NCBI GenBank assembly: GCA_002838205.1
Contig: CP017950.1
Span: 1-64,000, forward strand
Reading direction: 5' to 3'
Length of the DNA stretch: 64,000 bases
Source: Tenericutes bacterium MZ-XQ
Lineage (GTDB): Bacteria > Bacillota_I > Bacilli_A > Acholeplasmatales > Acholeplasmataceae
The notes beneath the pieces were generated by a model. It saw only the letters and a list, made by a program, of their open reading frames with translations. It was not told the DNA's origin and searched no databases. This document shows, in pieces, positions 28,115 to 35,823 of the stretch. Made by a program: the position numbers and the translations under genes. The stretch's first letter is position 1. Each line of letters opens with the position of its first letter.

Positions 28115-29443
28115 ATGAAAAAATTAGAAAAAAATATATATAAATTGTCATGGCCTATATTTATTGAACTGCTCTTTTTTACTTTACTTGGAACAGTAGA
28201 TACCATTATGTTATCAAATTACTCGGATACGGCTGTTGGTAGTGTGGGGATTGCAAATAGGATATTGTTTTTGTTTGCAATTGTTGTCAATGTTTTGGCT
28301 TTAGGTATTGGTGTCGTTGCAGCCCAGTACTTAGGTGCGAATCAAGAACAAAAAGCGAAAGATACAGTTGTTACTGGAGTTTTAGGTAATTTTGTTCTAG
28401 GTGTAATCCTTTCTCTTGTTGTAATGTTTTTTGGAAGAAGTTTTATACATATGATTGGTACAGATGAAGTATTTATAGAAGATGCATCAACATATATTAA
28501 AATCGTTGGATTTTCTTTATTGTTTGTATCTATTCGTGTAGGACTATCTAACGCTTTTAGAAGCTTCAGCCATCCAAAAGTTGTTATGATGATTATGGGT
28601 GTCGGTAACTTAGTTAATGTTGTAGTTAATGCTGTACTTATATATGGTTTATTTGGTGCTCCTTCTTTAGGTGTTCAAGGTGCAGCTATCGGAACTCTCG
28701 TTGCAAGAATCGTCATGGTGTTATTACTCATTTATTTTGCATATAAATTATTAAAAATAAAACTTCACAAGTTGAGATTTCACATCATTCAACTTAGAAA
28801 AATATTATATGTAGGTATACCTGGAGCAACCGAAAATGTTCTTTACAATATAGCTCAAGTACTCATATTATTTTTTATTAATCAAATTAGTCCAGAAGCA
28901 GTTATTGCACAATCATATATCATGCTCATCTTATCGTATGTATTTATTTTTAGTTTTGCACTGGCGAGTGGTAACTCAATTATTGTGGGTTACTACATCG
29001 GTGAAAGAGAGTATGATATTGCATTTAAACATACGTTTAAAACCACAAGAGTTGCATATGTATTAATTTTTGTTATTGTAGGGGCTGTTAACTTGTTAGC
29101 TTATCCTATGATTGCTTTATTAACAGATGACCCGGTTATTACTGAGATGGTAAGAAAAGTACTATATTTTGCAATTTTTATTGAGTTAGGACGTGCACTA
29201 AACATGATATTTATTGCTGCATTACGCTCAGCTGGAGATACGATTTTCCCAGTGATCATGGCTGCCATATCGATGTTTGGATTTGCAGTATTATTTACAT
29301 ATATATTAGCAATCCGATTAGAAATGGGCATTTTGGGTGTTTTTATTGCATTATCCATGGATGAGATATTTAGGGGGCTGTCAATGGTCTTTAGGTGGTA
29401 TCAAAGAAAGTGGATGCGCATTGAACTTATTGAAGCGGCTTAA
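28115..29443 (+). CDS. MATE-family efflux transporter
   Basis: About 442 residues with twelve hydrophobic segments in two similar halves, the MatE layout. The N-terminal half has WPIFIELLFFTLLGTVDTIMLSNYSD and the second half IPGATENVLYNIAQVLILFFINQ, both characteristic. MATE proteins export drugs and metabolites using Na+ or H+ gradients. The substrate cannot be told. It is divergent from the heliorhodopsin gene, with 180 bases between them; shared regulation is possible but unproven. Confidence 0.93.
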   Translation: MKKLEKNIYKLSWPIFIELLFFTLLGTVDTIMLSNYSDTAVGSVGIANRILFLFAIVVNVLALGIGVVAAQYLGANQEQKAKDTVVTGVLGNFVLGVILSLVVMFFGRSFIHMIGTDEVFIEDASTYIKIVGFSLLFVSIRVGLSNAFRSFSHPKVVMMIMGVGNLVNVVVNAVLIYGLFGAPSLGVQGAAIGTLVARIVMVLLLIYFAYKLLKIKLHKLRFHIIQLRKILYVGIPGATENVLYNIAQVLILFFINQISPEAVIAQSYIMLILSYVFIFSFALASGNSIIVGYYIGEREYDIAFKHTFKTTRVAYVLIFVIVGAVNLLAYPMIALLTDDPVITEMVRKVLYFAIFIELGRALNMIFIAALRSAGDTIFPVIMAAISMFGFAVLFTYILAIRLEMGILGVFIALSMDEIFRGLSMVFRWYQRKWMRIELIEAA

Positions 29444-29456
29444 AAAAAGTATATAG

Positions 29457-29480
29457 AGTCACTCTACATGAGTGGCTTTT
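29457..29480 (+). terminator. MATE gene terminator
   Basis: AGTCACTC (29457-29464) with GAGTGGCT (29470-29477, one G-U), then TTT. Confidence 0.75.
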
Positions 29481-29603
29481 CGTTTGTATAAATATAAACA
29501 GAAGTTAACTGTAAATTTTATTGATTTTATTGATGAAATCACTAAAAATATCACTATAAATCATGTATAATAGAGATGAGAATAACGAAGAGGTGCGAAT
29601 CAG

Positions 29604-30584
29604 ATGTCTATTGTTTATGGAAAAAAGATTAAATTGTTTGCGTTGAGCTCTAACAGAAAGTTAGCAGAAGAAATTTCAAAAACATCAGGAATAGAAATAT
29701 CCAATGTGGATGTTGTGAAATTTGCTGATGGTGAAATATCAGTTAATATTGAAGAAAGTGTTAGAGGGCATCATGTTTTTGTTGTCCAATCAACATCAGC
29801 TCCAGCAAATGAGCATTTAATGGAATTGTTAATTTTTACAGATGCACTAAAAAGAGCATCAGCTAAGTCAGTAACTGTCATTATGCCTTACTATGGTTAT
29901 TCAAGACAAGATAGAAAATCAAAATCAAGACAGCCTATTACAGCTAAACTTGTAGCAGATATGCTTCAAACAGCCGGTATTAGTCGAGTAATCTCAATTG
30001 ATTTGCATGCAGCACAAATTCAAGGATTCTTTGATAAACCTATTGATAATTTTCCTGCCACACCACTTCTTGCAGATTATTTTTTAAATGAAAAGAAATT
30101 AGAAGACGTCATTGTTGTATCACCAGACCATGGTGGTGTGACAAGAGCAAGAATATTTGCTAATATTTTTCAAGCACCATTAGCGATTATAGATAAGAGA
30201 CGACCTGAGCCTAATAAAGCAGAAGTTCAAAATATTATTGGTAAAGTCAAAGGGAAAACAGCAATTATGGTAGATGACATTATTGATACCGCAGGGACAT
30301 TAGTTGCTGGCGCACAAGCTTTGCTTGATGCAGGTGCTAAAGAAGTATATGCATGTGCAACACATGCAGTGTTTTCTGCAGATGCTAGTGACAGAATCGA
30401 TAAATCTGTTTTAAAAGAAGTTGTTGTTACTGATACAATCCAACTTAGAGACGATTGTTGTTCAAGAAAGATTAAACAATTATCTATTGGACCACTTCTT
30501 GGACAAGCTATATTACATATTGTTAATGATGAACCAATTAGTCAAATATTTGATCGAATAACACATAAGGATGATAATGAGTGA
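29604..30584 (+). CDS. prs: Ribose-phosphate pyrophosphokinase
   Basis: Makes PRPP from ribose 5-phosphate and ATP, the precursor for nucleotides. The 326-residue product has FADGEISVNIEESVRGHHVFVVQS, the PYYGYSRQDRK flexible loop and the PRPP-binding signature TAIMVDDIIDTAGTL. RBS GAGGTG precedes the ATG. The stop overlaps the GTG start of pth (GTGA), the conserved Firmicutes order prs-pth-mfd. Confidence 0.97.
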   Translation: MSIVYGKKIKLFALSSNRKLAEEISKTSGIEISNVDVVKFADGEISVNIEESVRGHHVFVVQSTSAPANEHLMELLIFTDALKRASAKSVTVIMPYYGYSRQDRKSKSRQPITAKLVADMLQTAGISRVISIDLHAAQIQGFFDKPIDNFPATPLLADYFLNEKKLEDVIVVSPDHGGVTRARIFANIFQAPLAIIDKRRPEPNKAEVQNIIGKVKGKTAIMVDDIIDTAGTLVAGAQALLDAGAKEVYACATHAVFSADASDRIDKSVLKEVVVTDTIQLRDDCCSRKIKQLSIGPLLGQAILHIVNDEPISQIFDRITHKDDNE

Positions 30585-31150
30585 AATTAATTGTAGGTTT
30601 AGGAAATCCTGGGAGTAAATATCATAATACCAGACATAATGTTGGATATATGATTTTAGATGAATTCGCAAAAAAACATCACCTATCATTTAAACTAGAT
30701 ACAAAGTTTAATGGGGAAATTACTACTCTAAATAAAGGATCTGAAAAAATTATATATTTAAAACCAACAACTTACATGAATCTTTCAGGTGAAGCCATCA
30801 TTAAAGTCATGAAATATTATGATATTGATTTAGATGATGTATTAGTTTTTGTAGATGATATTAATCTCGATGTTGGTCGTCTTCGTTTAAGAGCTTTAGG
30901 TGGTCATGGCGGACATAACGGATTAAGAAACATTATTGGACTATGTCATTCCGACGAGTTTAAGCGTGTTAGGGTTGGCGTAGGTTTGAATTCAAAGCTA
31001 CCACTTGATCATTATGTTTTAAGTCAATTCTCAAAAGAGGATATGATTACCATATCCATAGCGATTGATAAATCCATACAGATTATCGAACAATTTATTG
31101 ATGGTGTATCATTTATAGATATCATGACAACATTTAACACCCAAACATAG
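30581..31150 (+). CDS. pth: Peptidyl-tRNA hydrolase
   Basis: Frees tRNA from stalled peptidyl-tRNA. The 189-residue protein begins MKLIVGLGNPGSKYHNTRHNVG, with the catalytic His19, and has KPTTYMNLSGEAI and GGHGGHNGLRNI. It starts at GTG, overlapping the prs stop by 4 bases. A terminator hairpin follows the stop, with mfd beginning immediately after it. Confidence 0.97.
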   Translation: MKLIVGLGNPGSKYHNTRHNVGYMILDEFAKKHHLSFKLDTKFNGEITTLNKGSEKIIYLKPTTYMNLSGEAIIKVMKYYDIDLDDVLVFVDDINLDVGRLRLRALGGHGGHNGLRNIIGLCHSDEFKRVRVGVGLNSKLPLDHYVLSQFSKEDMITISIAIDKSIQIIEQFIDGVSFIDIMTTFNTQT

Positions 31151-31165
31151 GTTTGGGTTTTTTTC
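31139..31165 (+). terminator. Hairpin between pth and mfd
   Basis: ACCCAAAC (31139-31146), loop ATAG, GTTTGGGT (31151-31158), then a T run. It lies across the pth stop codon; mfd may depend on read-through. Confidence 0.8.
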
Positions 31166-31178
31166 TCACGGAGGGCAC

Positions 31179-34100
31179 ATGATTGATTTATTAAAACTTG
31201 ATGATGAACTTTTAAAAGAACTTAATAAGAAGAATAAAACGGTTTATTTAAAATCTTCTACAGATGTCTATAATTGCTATTTAATTTCAAAAAGATATCA
31301 GGAAGAAAAAGAAACCATTTTTGTCGTTACAGCAAATCTTTATGAGGCACAAAAATATTATGATACTTTATCAAATATTAATGACCCTGATGATGTTTTA
31401 TTTTACCCAGCAGATGAAACATTAACATCAATGATGGCATTAGGATCTCCTGAGTTTAAGAGTGAAAGATTGTATACATTAAAACAATTGATGACAGATG
31501 ATTCTTTTATTGTTGTAACAACAATGCAAGGTATGAGTCAAAGACAGTTAAAACCTCAAGATTATGAAAACTCAGTAAAACATATCTATAAAGATCATAC
31601 ATATGATCTCAAAGATTTAACGCAGTTTTTGGTTTATAGCGGTTATCAGCATTCATTTACCGTTGAAAAACCAGGTGAGTTTTCTTTAAGGGGGAATATT
31701 CTAGATGTGTTTCCTTTAAATACAGAACATCCGTATCGACTAGACTTTTTTGATGATTTGTTAGAACAAATTAAAATATTTAAGGTTGAAGATCAAAGAA
31801 GTTTTGCAGAAACAAAACACATTGAGATTGCACCTATCCACGAACTATTTTTTACAGATCAAATGAAAGATAATGCAATAAAAAAAATCACCAAACATTT
31901 TGAGAAATTTGATCTTTCAGAAAGAGAACAAGAAAAACTCAATTTAGATATCGAACACATCGATTTAAGACAAAAACTTGATGGTTTAAGTTTATATATT
32001 CCGTTTTTTAATGAGACAGAAACAACGATCATTGATTTTTCTAAAACACATGAAATCTATATGATTGATGTTCATAAAATGGAAGTCAATCAAGAACACA
32101 TTAAAGATGACTTAGATACATATGCAATCACTATGAACGGAAGAGCATTTTTATCAATCAAGTATAGATTAGACTTAAAAGATATACTAAAACATAGACA
32201 CATCGAAATTGATAATTACGGATTTAATAACGATAAAGGGCATGATTTAAATGTGTCAGAAGTCAATAACTATCAATCAAATCTACAATTGTTTTATTCG
32301 GATATGATTGATTTAGTTGGCAAGTATTCAATTTACTTGTGTGTAAAAACAACACATTATCTTGAAGAATTAAAATCGTTTTTGATTCAAAAAAACATAC
32401 CTTTTGAAAGACAAATCGGTTCTGAAAGACTTGTATACGTGATTGATGTTTCAAGTCATGGATCATTCATATCACACAATGAAAAGATTATGGTAATCGA
32501 TGAATCAGAACTTTTTAACTATAAAGTTAGAAAAGCAATTAGATATAGAAGTGTGCTTACACAATCCACAAAAATTAGACATGTCGATGATCTTACTGTT
32601 GGTGATTATGTAGTCCATTACGATTACGGAATCGGACAATATGTTGGATTAAAAACCATGGAACTGAGCTCAGAAAAAAGAGACTATCTGCATATTGTAT
32701 ATGCAAATGAAGAAGCATTATATGTACCTATGGATCAAATTGATATGGTCTTAAAGTATAGTAGCTATGAGGGACATAAACCGAAATTATCTAAATTAGG
32801 TGGAAAAACTTGGAGTAAGACTAAAGCAAGTGTTAGAATGCGTATTAAAGATTTAAGTGATCGTCTAATTAAGTTATATGCAACAAGAGATCATGCAGTT
32901 GGACATCAGTTTTCAAAAGATAATGAAATGATGGAATCATTCGAAAGAGATTTTAAATACGAAACAACAAAAGACCAACATAAAGCCATTATCGAGACAA
33001 AGCATGATATGGAACAACCTCGTCCAATGGATCGTTTGATCTGTGGAGATGTCGGTTTTGGTAAGACTGAAGTTGCACTACGCGCAGCATTTAAAGCAGT
33101 CTTAAATCAGAAGCAAGTTTTATATTTAGTACCTACAACTGTATTAGCTAGACAACATTACTATACGTTTAAAGAGAGATTTGATAAATATGGTGCGAAT
33201 GTCGCATTATTAAGCCGTTTTGTCACTCAAAAACAACAATCACAAATTATTGATAAATTAGCGAAGGGATATGTCGATGTTGTGATAGGAACACACCGAT
33301 TATTATCCGGAGATGTGAAATATAAAGATCTTGGTTTACTGATTATAGATGAGGAACAAAGATTCGGAGTTGAGCATAAAGAAAAGATTAGAGAGATCAA
33401 AAACAATGTTGATACACTAACACTTTCAGCAACTCCAATTCCTAGAACTTTACAAATGTCACTCATGGGACTAAAAGATCTATCCATGATAGAAACCCCA
33501 CCATTAAACCGTTATCCGGTTCAGACATATGTCGTTGAAAGACAAGATGCGCTCATCAAAGAAGCAATCACAAGAGAGATCGCTAGAGGTGGACAAGTCT
33601 TTTATTTATTCAATCAAGTCAAAGGAATAGAGGGTATGGTCAAGAGATTACAAAAACTCATTCCTAGTGCGAAAATTAATTATGCTCATGGTAAAATGAG
33701 TAGAGAAGGATTAGAAAGTGTCATATCGGATTTCATCGATCACCAGTTTGATATACTCGTATCCACTACAATTATCGAAACAGGTGTTGATATTCCTAAT
33801 ACAAACACTTTGATTATCCATGATGCAGATAAATTAGGGTTGTCTCAACTTTATCAAATTAGAGGAAGAGTCGGTCGTTCTGATAGAATCGCTTATGCAT
33901 ATCTCTTATACGAACCACACAAAAATATTAACGATGAAGCTCAAAAAAGATTATCTGCAATCGAAGACTTTACCGAACTTGGAAGTGGTTATAAAATTGC
34001 ACTCAGAGATTTATCCATTAGAGGTGCTGGGGATATTTTAGGAGCAGAACAATCTGGGTTTATTGACAGTGTTGGTATTGAACTTTATATGAAGCTATTG

Positions 34101-34595
34101 GAAGAAGCTGTGACAGGTGAATCATTAGATAAACCTAAATCTACTCAAATTGATGAAGTTTATGCGCCGAGACATGTTGATCCAGAATATATTTCTCAAG
34201 ATAGTGCACGTATTGAAATTCATAAGCGTATCAGTGAACTTAATTCAATTGAGGATGTTGAAGATTTGAAACTTGAACTTACAGATCGATTCGGTGATTT
34301 AGACGCAGACTTACTTTTATATATGTATGAGAAACTATATAAAAAACTATCATCAAAAATTGGTGCACATAAAACGATTGTTGATCTTTATCAAACAACA
34401 TTGGTACTAACGATGGAAGCTTCTCAAAAGATTGATGGTAAAAAACTCTTCGAAAAAGCAGAAAACTTTAAACAAGCTAAAGTTAGATTGAGTTATTTAA
34501 AAGGACATGTTCATATACAACTTATTACAAAAAATTTGAAACAACATTGGTTATATGTTTTTGATCAATTCTTAGAATCTTACATATATCAATAA
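31179..34595 (+). CDS. mfd: Transcription-repair coupling factor Mfd
   Basis: Mfd removes RNA polymerase stalled at DNA damage and recruits UvrA. The 1138-residue product has the UvrB-like N-terminal module, a CarD-type RNA-polymerase-interacting domain (DDLTVGDYVVHYDYGIGQYVGL), an SF2 translocase with Walker A CGDVGFGKTE, DEEQRFGV and the TRG-type GRVGRSDRIAYAYLLY, and a C-terminal TRCF domain. RBS GGAGGG precedes the ATG. The original aminotransferase start lies 24 bases downstream, so that gene probably belonged to this operon. Confidence 0.97.
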   Translation: MIDLLKLDDELLKELNKKNKTVYLKSSTDVYNCYLISKRYQEEKETIFVVTANLYEAQKYYDTLSNINDPDDVLFYPADETLTSMMALGSPEFKSERLYTLKQLMTDDSFIVVTTMQGMSQRQLKPQDYENSVKHIYKDHTYDLKDLTQFLVYSGYQHSFTVEKPGEFSLRGNILDVFPLNTEHPYRLDFFDDLLEQIKIFKVEDQRSFAETKHIEIAPIHELFFTDQMKDNAIKKITKHFEKFDLSEREQEKLNLDIEHIDLRQKLDGLSLYIPFFNETETTIIDFSKTHEIYMIDVHKMEVNQEHIKDDLDTYAITMNGRAFLSIKYRLDLKDILKHRHIEIDNYGFNNDKGHDLNVSEVNNYQSNLQLFYSDMIDLVGKYSIYLCVKTTHYLEELKSFLIQKNIPFERQIGSERLVYVIDVSSHGSFISHNEKIMVIDESELFNYKVRKAIRYRSVLTQSTKIRHVDDLTVGDYVVHYDYGIGQYVGLKTMELSSEKRDYLHIVYANEEALYVPMDQIDMVLKYSSYEGHKPKLSKLGGKTWSKTKASVRMRIKDLSDRLIKLYATRDHAVGHQFSKDNEMMESFERDFKYETTKDQHKAIIETKHDMEQPRPMDRLICGDVGFGKTEVALRAAFKAVLNQKQVLYLVPTTVLARQHYYTFKERFDKYGANVALLSRFVTQKQQSQIIDKLAKGYVDVVIGTHRLLSGDVKYKDLGLLIIDEEQRFGVEHKEKIREIKNNVDTLTLSATPIPRTLQMSLMGLKDLSMIETPPLNRYPVQTYVVERQDALIKEAITREIARGGQVFYLFNQVKGIEGMVKRLQKLIPSAKINYAHGKMSREGLESVISDFIDHQFDILVSTTIIETGVDIPNTNTLIIHDADKLGLSQLYQIRGRVGRSDRIAYAYLLYEPHKNINDEAQKRLSAIEDFTELGSGYKIALRDLSIRGAGDILGAEQSGFIDSVGIELYMKLLEEAVTGESLDKPKSTQIDEVYAPRHVDPEYISQDSARIEIHKRISELNSIEDVEDLKLELTDRFGDLDADLLLYMYEKLYKKLSSKIGAHKTIVDLYQTTLVLTMEASQKIDGKKLFEKAENFKQAKVRLSYLKGHVHIQLITKNLKQHWLYVFDQFLESYIYQ

Positions 34596-34618
34596 AAAAA
34601 TATAAGAGGTGAATTAGG

Positions 34619-34672
34619 ATGGCAATTGATATTTTACAAATATCTAGAGACGCTTTAGAGCATCAAAAAAAA
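34619..34672 (+). pseudogene. 5' fragment of aminotransferase gene split by IS1595-like element
   Basis: ATG at 34619 follows AGAGGTG and encodes MAIDILQISRDALEHQKK, 18 codons, up to the insertion point. Removing the element and one copy of the 9-base duplication joins these codons in frame to DPSVINASIGMFF of the downstream gene, giving a 391-residue aminotransferase of normal length. In the present sequence the frame runs on into the element for 32 codons and stops at 34769-34771. The fragment alone can have no enzymatic activity. Confidence 0.93.
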
Positions 34673-34673
34673 G
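34665..34673. repeat. Target-site duplication, left copy
   Basis: AAAAAAAAG at 34665-34673 is repeated at 35847-35855, each copy touching a terminal inverted repeat. The A-rich target makes the exact length (8 or 9) slightly uncertain; 9 fits both sides. Confidence 0.88.
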
Positions 34674-34773
34674 CTGACGTTTGGTGCATAGTGTTGTTAA
34701 ATTTTTCTGATAAATCATTAACAAGGGCGAATATTAAACTTTTTATTTTGAGTGGAATTTTCCAAAACTAAAA

Positions 34774-34782
34774 TGTTATAAT
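34774..34782 (+). promoter_or_regulatory. Transposase promoter (extended -10)
   Basis: TGTTATAAT at 34774-34782. Transcription would start near 34789, exactly where the structured leader begins. Confidence 0.65.
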
Positions 34783-34788
34783 GAACGT

Positions 34789-34892
34789 GCCAAACAAATA
34801 AACTAAGGAACCGCAAAAGCGAGTATTTTACCCTGGTTTGTTTGGCGACTTTCCTTAGTTGGGTGAAATACTCGCTTTTGTGGTCTAAGGAG
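34789..34892 (+). promoter_or_regulatory. Transposase leader with three interleaved inverted modules
   Basis: Six segments occur in the order A B C A' B' C'. A is GCCAAACAAA (34789-34798) and A' TTTGTTTGGC (34837-34846). B is AACTAAGGAA (34801-34810) and B' TTCCTTAGTT (34851-34860). C (34811-34833) and C' (34861-34883) form a 23-bp stem in which the only two non-Watson-Crick positions are G-U pairs. The order prevents simple nesting, so the pairs compete or form pseudoknots. The ribosome-binding site CTAAGGAG (34885-34892) repeats the core of B and can pair with B'. A translation or folding switch for the transposase is inferred. Confidence 0.75.
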
Positions 34893-34896
34893 TATT

Positions 34897-35823
34897 ATGC
34901 CCAAGTTCAAAATATGTTCACTTTGTGGTACAGTTAATTCTACAATCAAGCATGGTCGTACTAAGAATGGTAAACCGAGATTTAAGTGTAAATCTTGTAT
35001 GGGAACTTTTATACAAGACGAATCTACAACAAGTTACTTAAATAATAGTGATTACATCTTCAAAAGATTTATTGGATTTATGATTGATGATGTAACTTTA
35101 GAAGTAATCGCAAGAAACCTAAGCATTGATATAAAGACAGCTTTATATTATCGATACCTTATCTTCGAATCTTTAAGAGATTACCAAGATGAGGTATTTT
35201 TGAATGGAACTATTCTAGTAGATGAGACTTTCGTCAGAATAAGTGATAAAAGATATAAACTGGTTAGACGTGATGGTAAGGGGATTAGAGGGATTTCATT
35301 TAATCATCTTTGCGTGATTACTTTGATAAGTTTAGAAGGAATAACTATAGCTAAAGTGTCATCAAGAGGAAACGCTTCACCAAAAAAGTTTATTGATTTA
35401 TGTACAAAAAACATTGGAGAAGTGACTAAATTTATCCATGATGGATCGGTAATACAGAAACAATTTATGCGTCAATTTAGTGTCCCTAATTATGATGCAC
35501 GCAGAGAATGTGATGGAAAATACAATACACTTTTAGTAGATTCATTACATAGCAATATAAAAAGATACTTATTCAAGCACGCAGGATATCGTCTAAAAAA
35601 TCTACAACATTACATGAATTTTTTCGTTTATAGATATAATCATACGCCTAAATCAAAACACATTAACAGTCGTCAAATTATTGAAAGCAGGAATTCTATG
35701 ATTGATGATTTATACAGAAGAGTTAAAAAGATAAAAAAGAGAATCACTTATAGAAATTTCCAAAGTGATCCTGGAATTACGGATGTACTAGAATCAGTGA
35801 GTAGTGATTATTATGAAAAATAA
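34897..35823 (+). CDS. IS1595-like transposase
   Basis: 308 residues. An N-terminal zinc ribbon (CSLCG then CKSCMG) and helix-turn-helix region are followed by a DDE-type catalytic domain: VDETFV, FIHDGS and a late LHSNIKRYL that matches the Asn-Lys signature of the IS1595 group. The frame is intact. Start ATG 34897 follows CTAAGGAG. The gene runs into the right terminal repeat, and its last 20 bases overlap the new reading frame into the aminotransferase. Assignment to IS1595 rather than a related zinc-ribbon family is likely but was not verified by database search. Confidence 0.85.
   Translation: MPKFKICSLCGTVNSTIKHGRTKNGKPRFKCKSCMGTFIQDESTTSYLNNSDYIFKRFIGFMIDDVTLEVIARNLSIDIKTALYYRYLIFESLRDYQDEVFLNGTILVDETFVRISDKRYKLVRRDGKGIRGISFNHLCVITLISLEGITIAKVSSRGNASPKKFIDLCTKNIGEVTKFIHDGSVIQKQFMRQFSVPNYDARRECDGKYNTLLVDSLHSNIKRYLFKHAGYRLKNLQHYMNFFVYRYNHTPKSKHINSRQIIESRNSMIDDLYRRVKKIKKRITYRNFQSDPGITDVLESVSSDYYEK

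Noticed and set aside
34811-34883. Module C/C' as a transcription terminator or attenuator
   Set aside because: The 23-bp stem is not followed by a T run but by the ribosome-binding site of the transposase.
34897-35823. Zinc-ribbon frame as a host transcription factor
   Set aside because: Flanking perfect inverted repeats and target duplication show that it is the transposase of the element.
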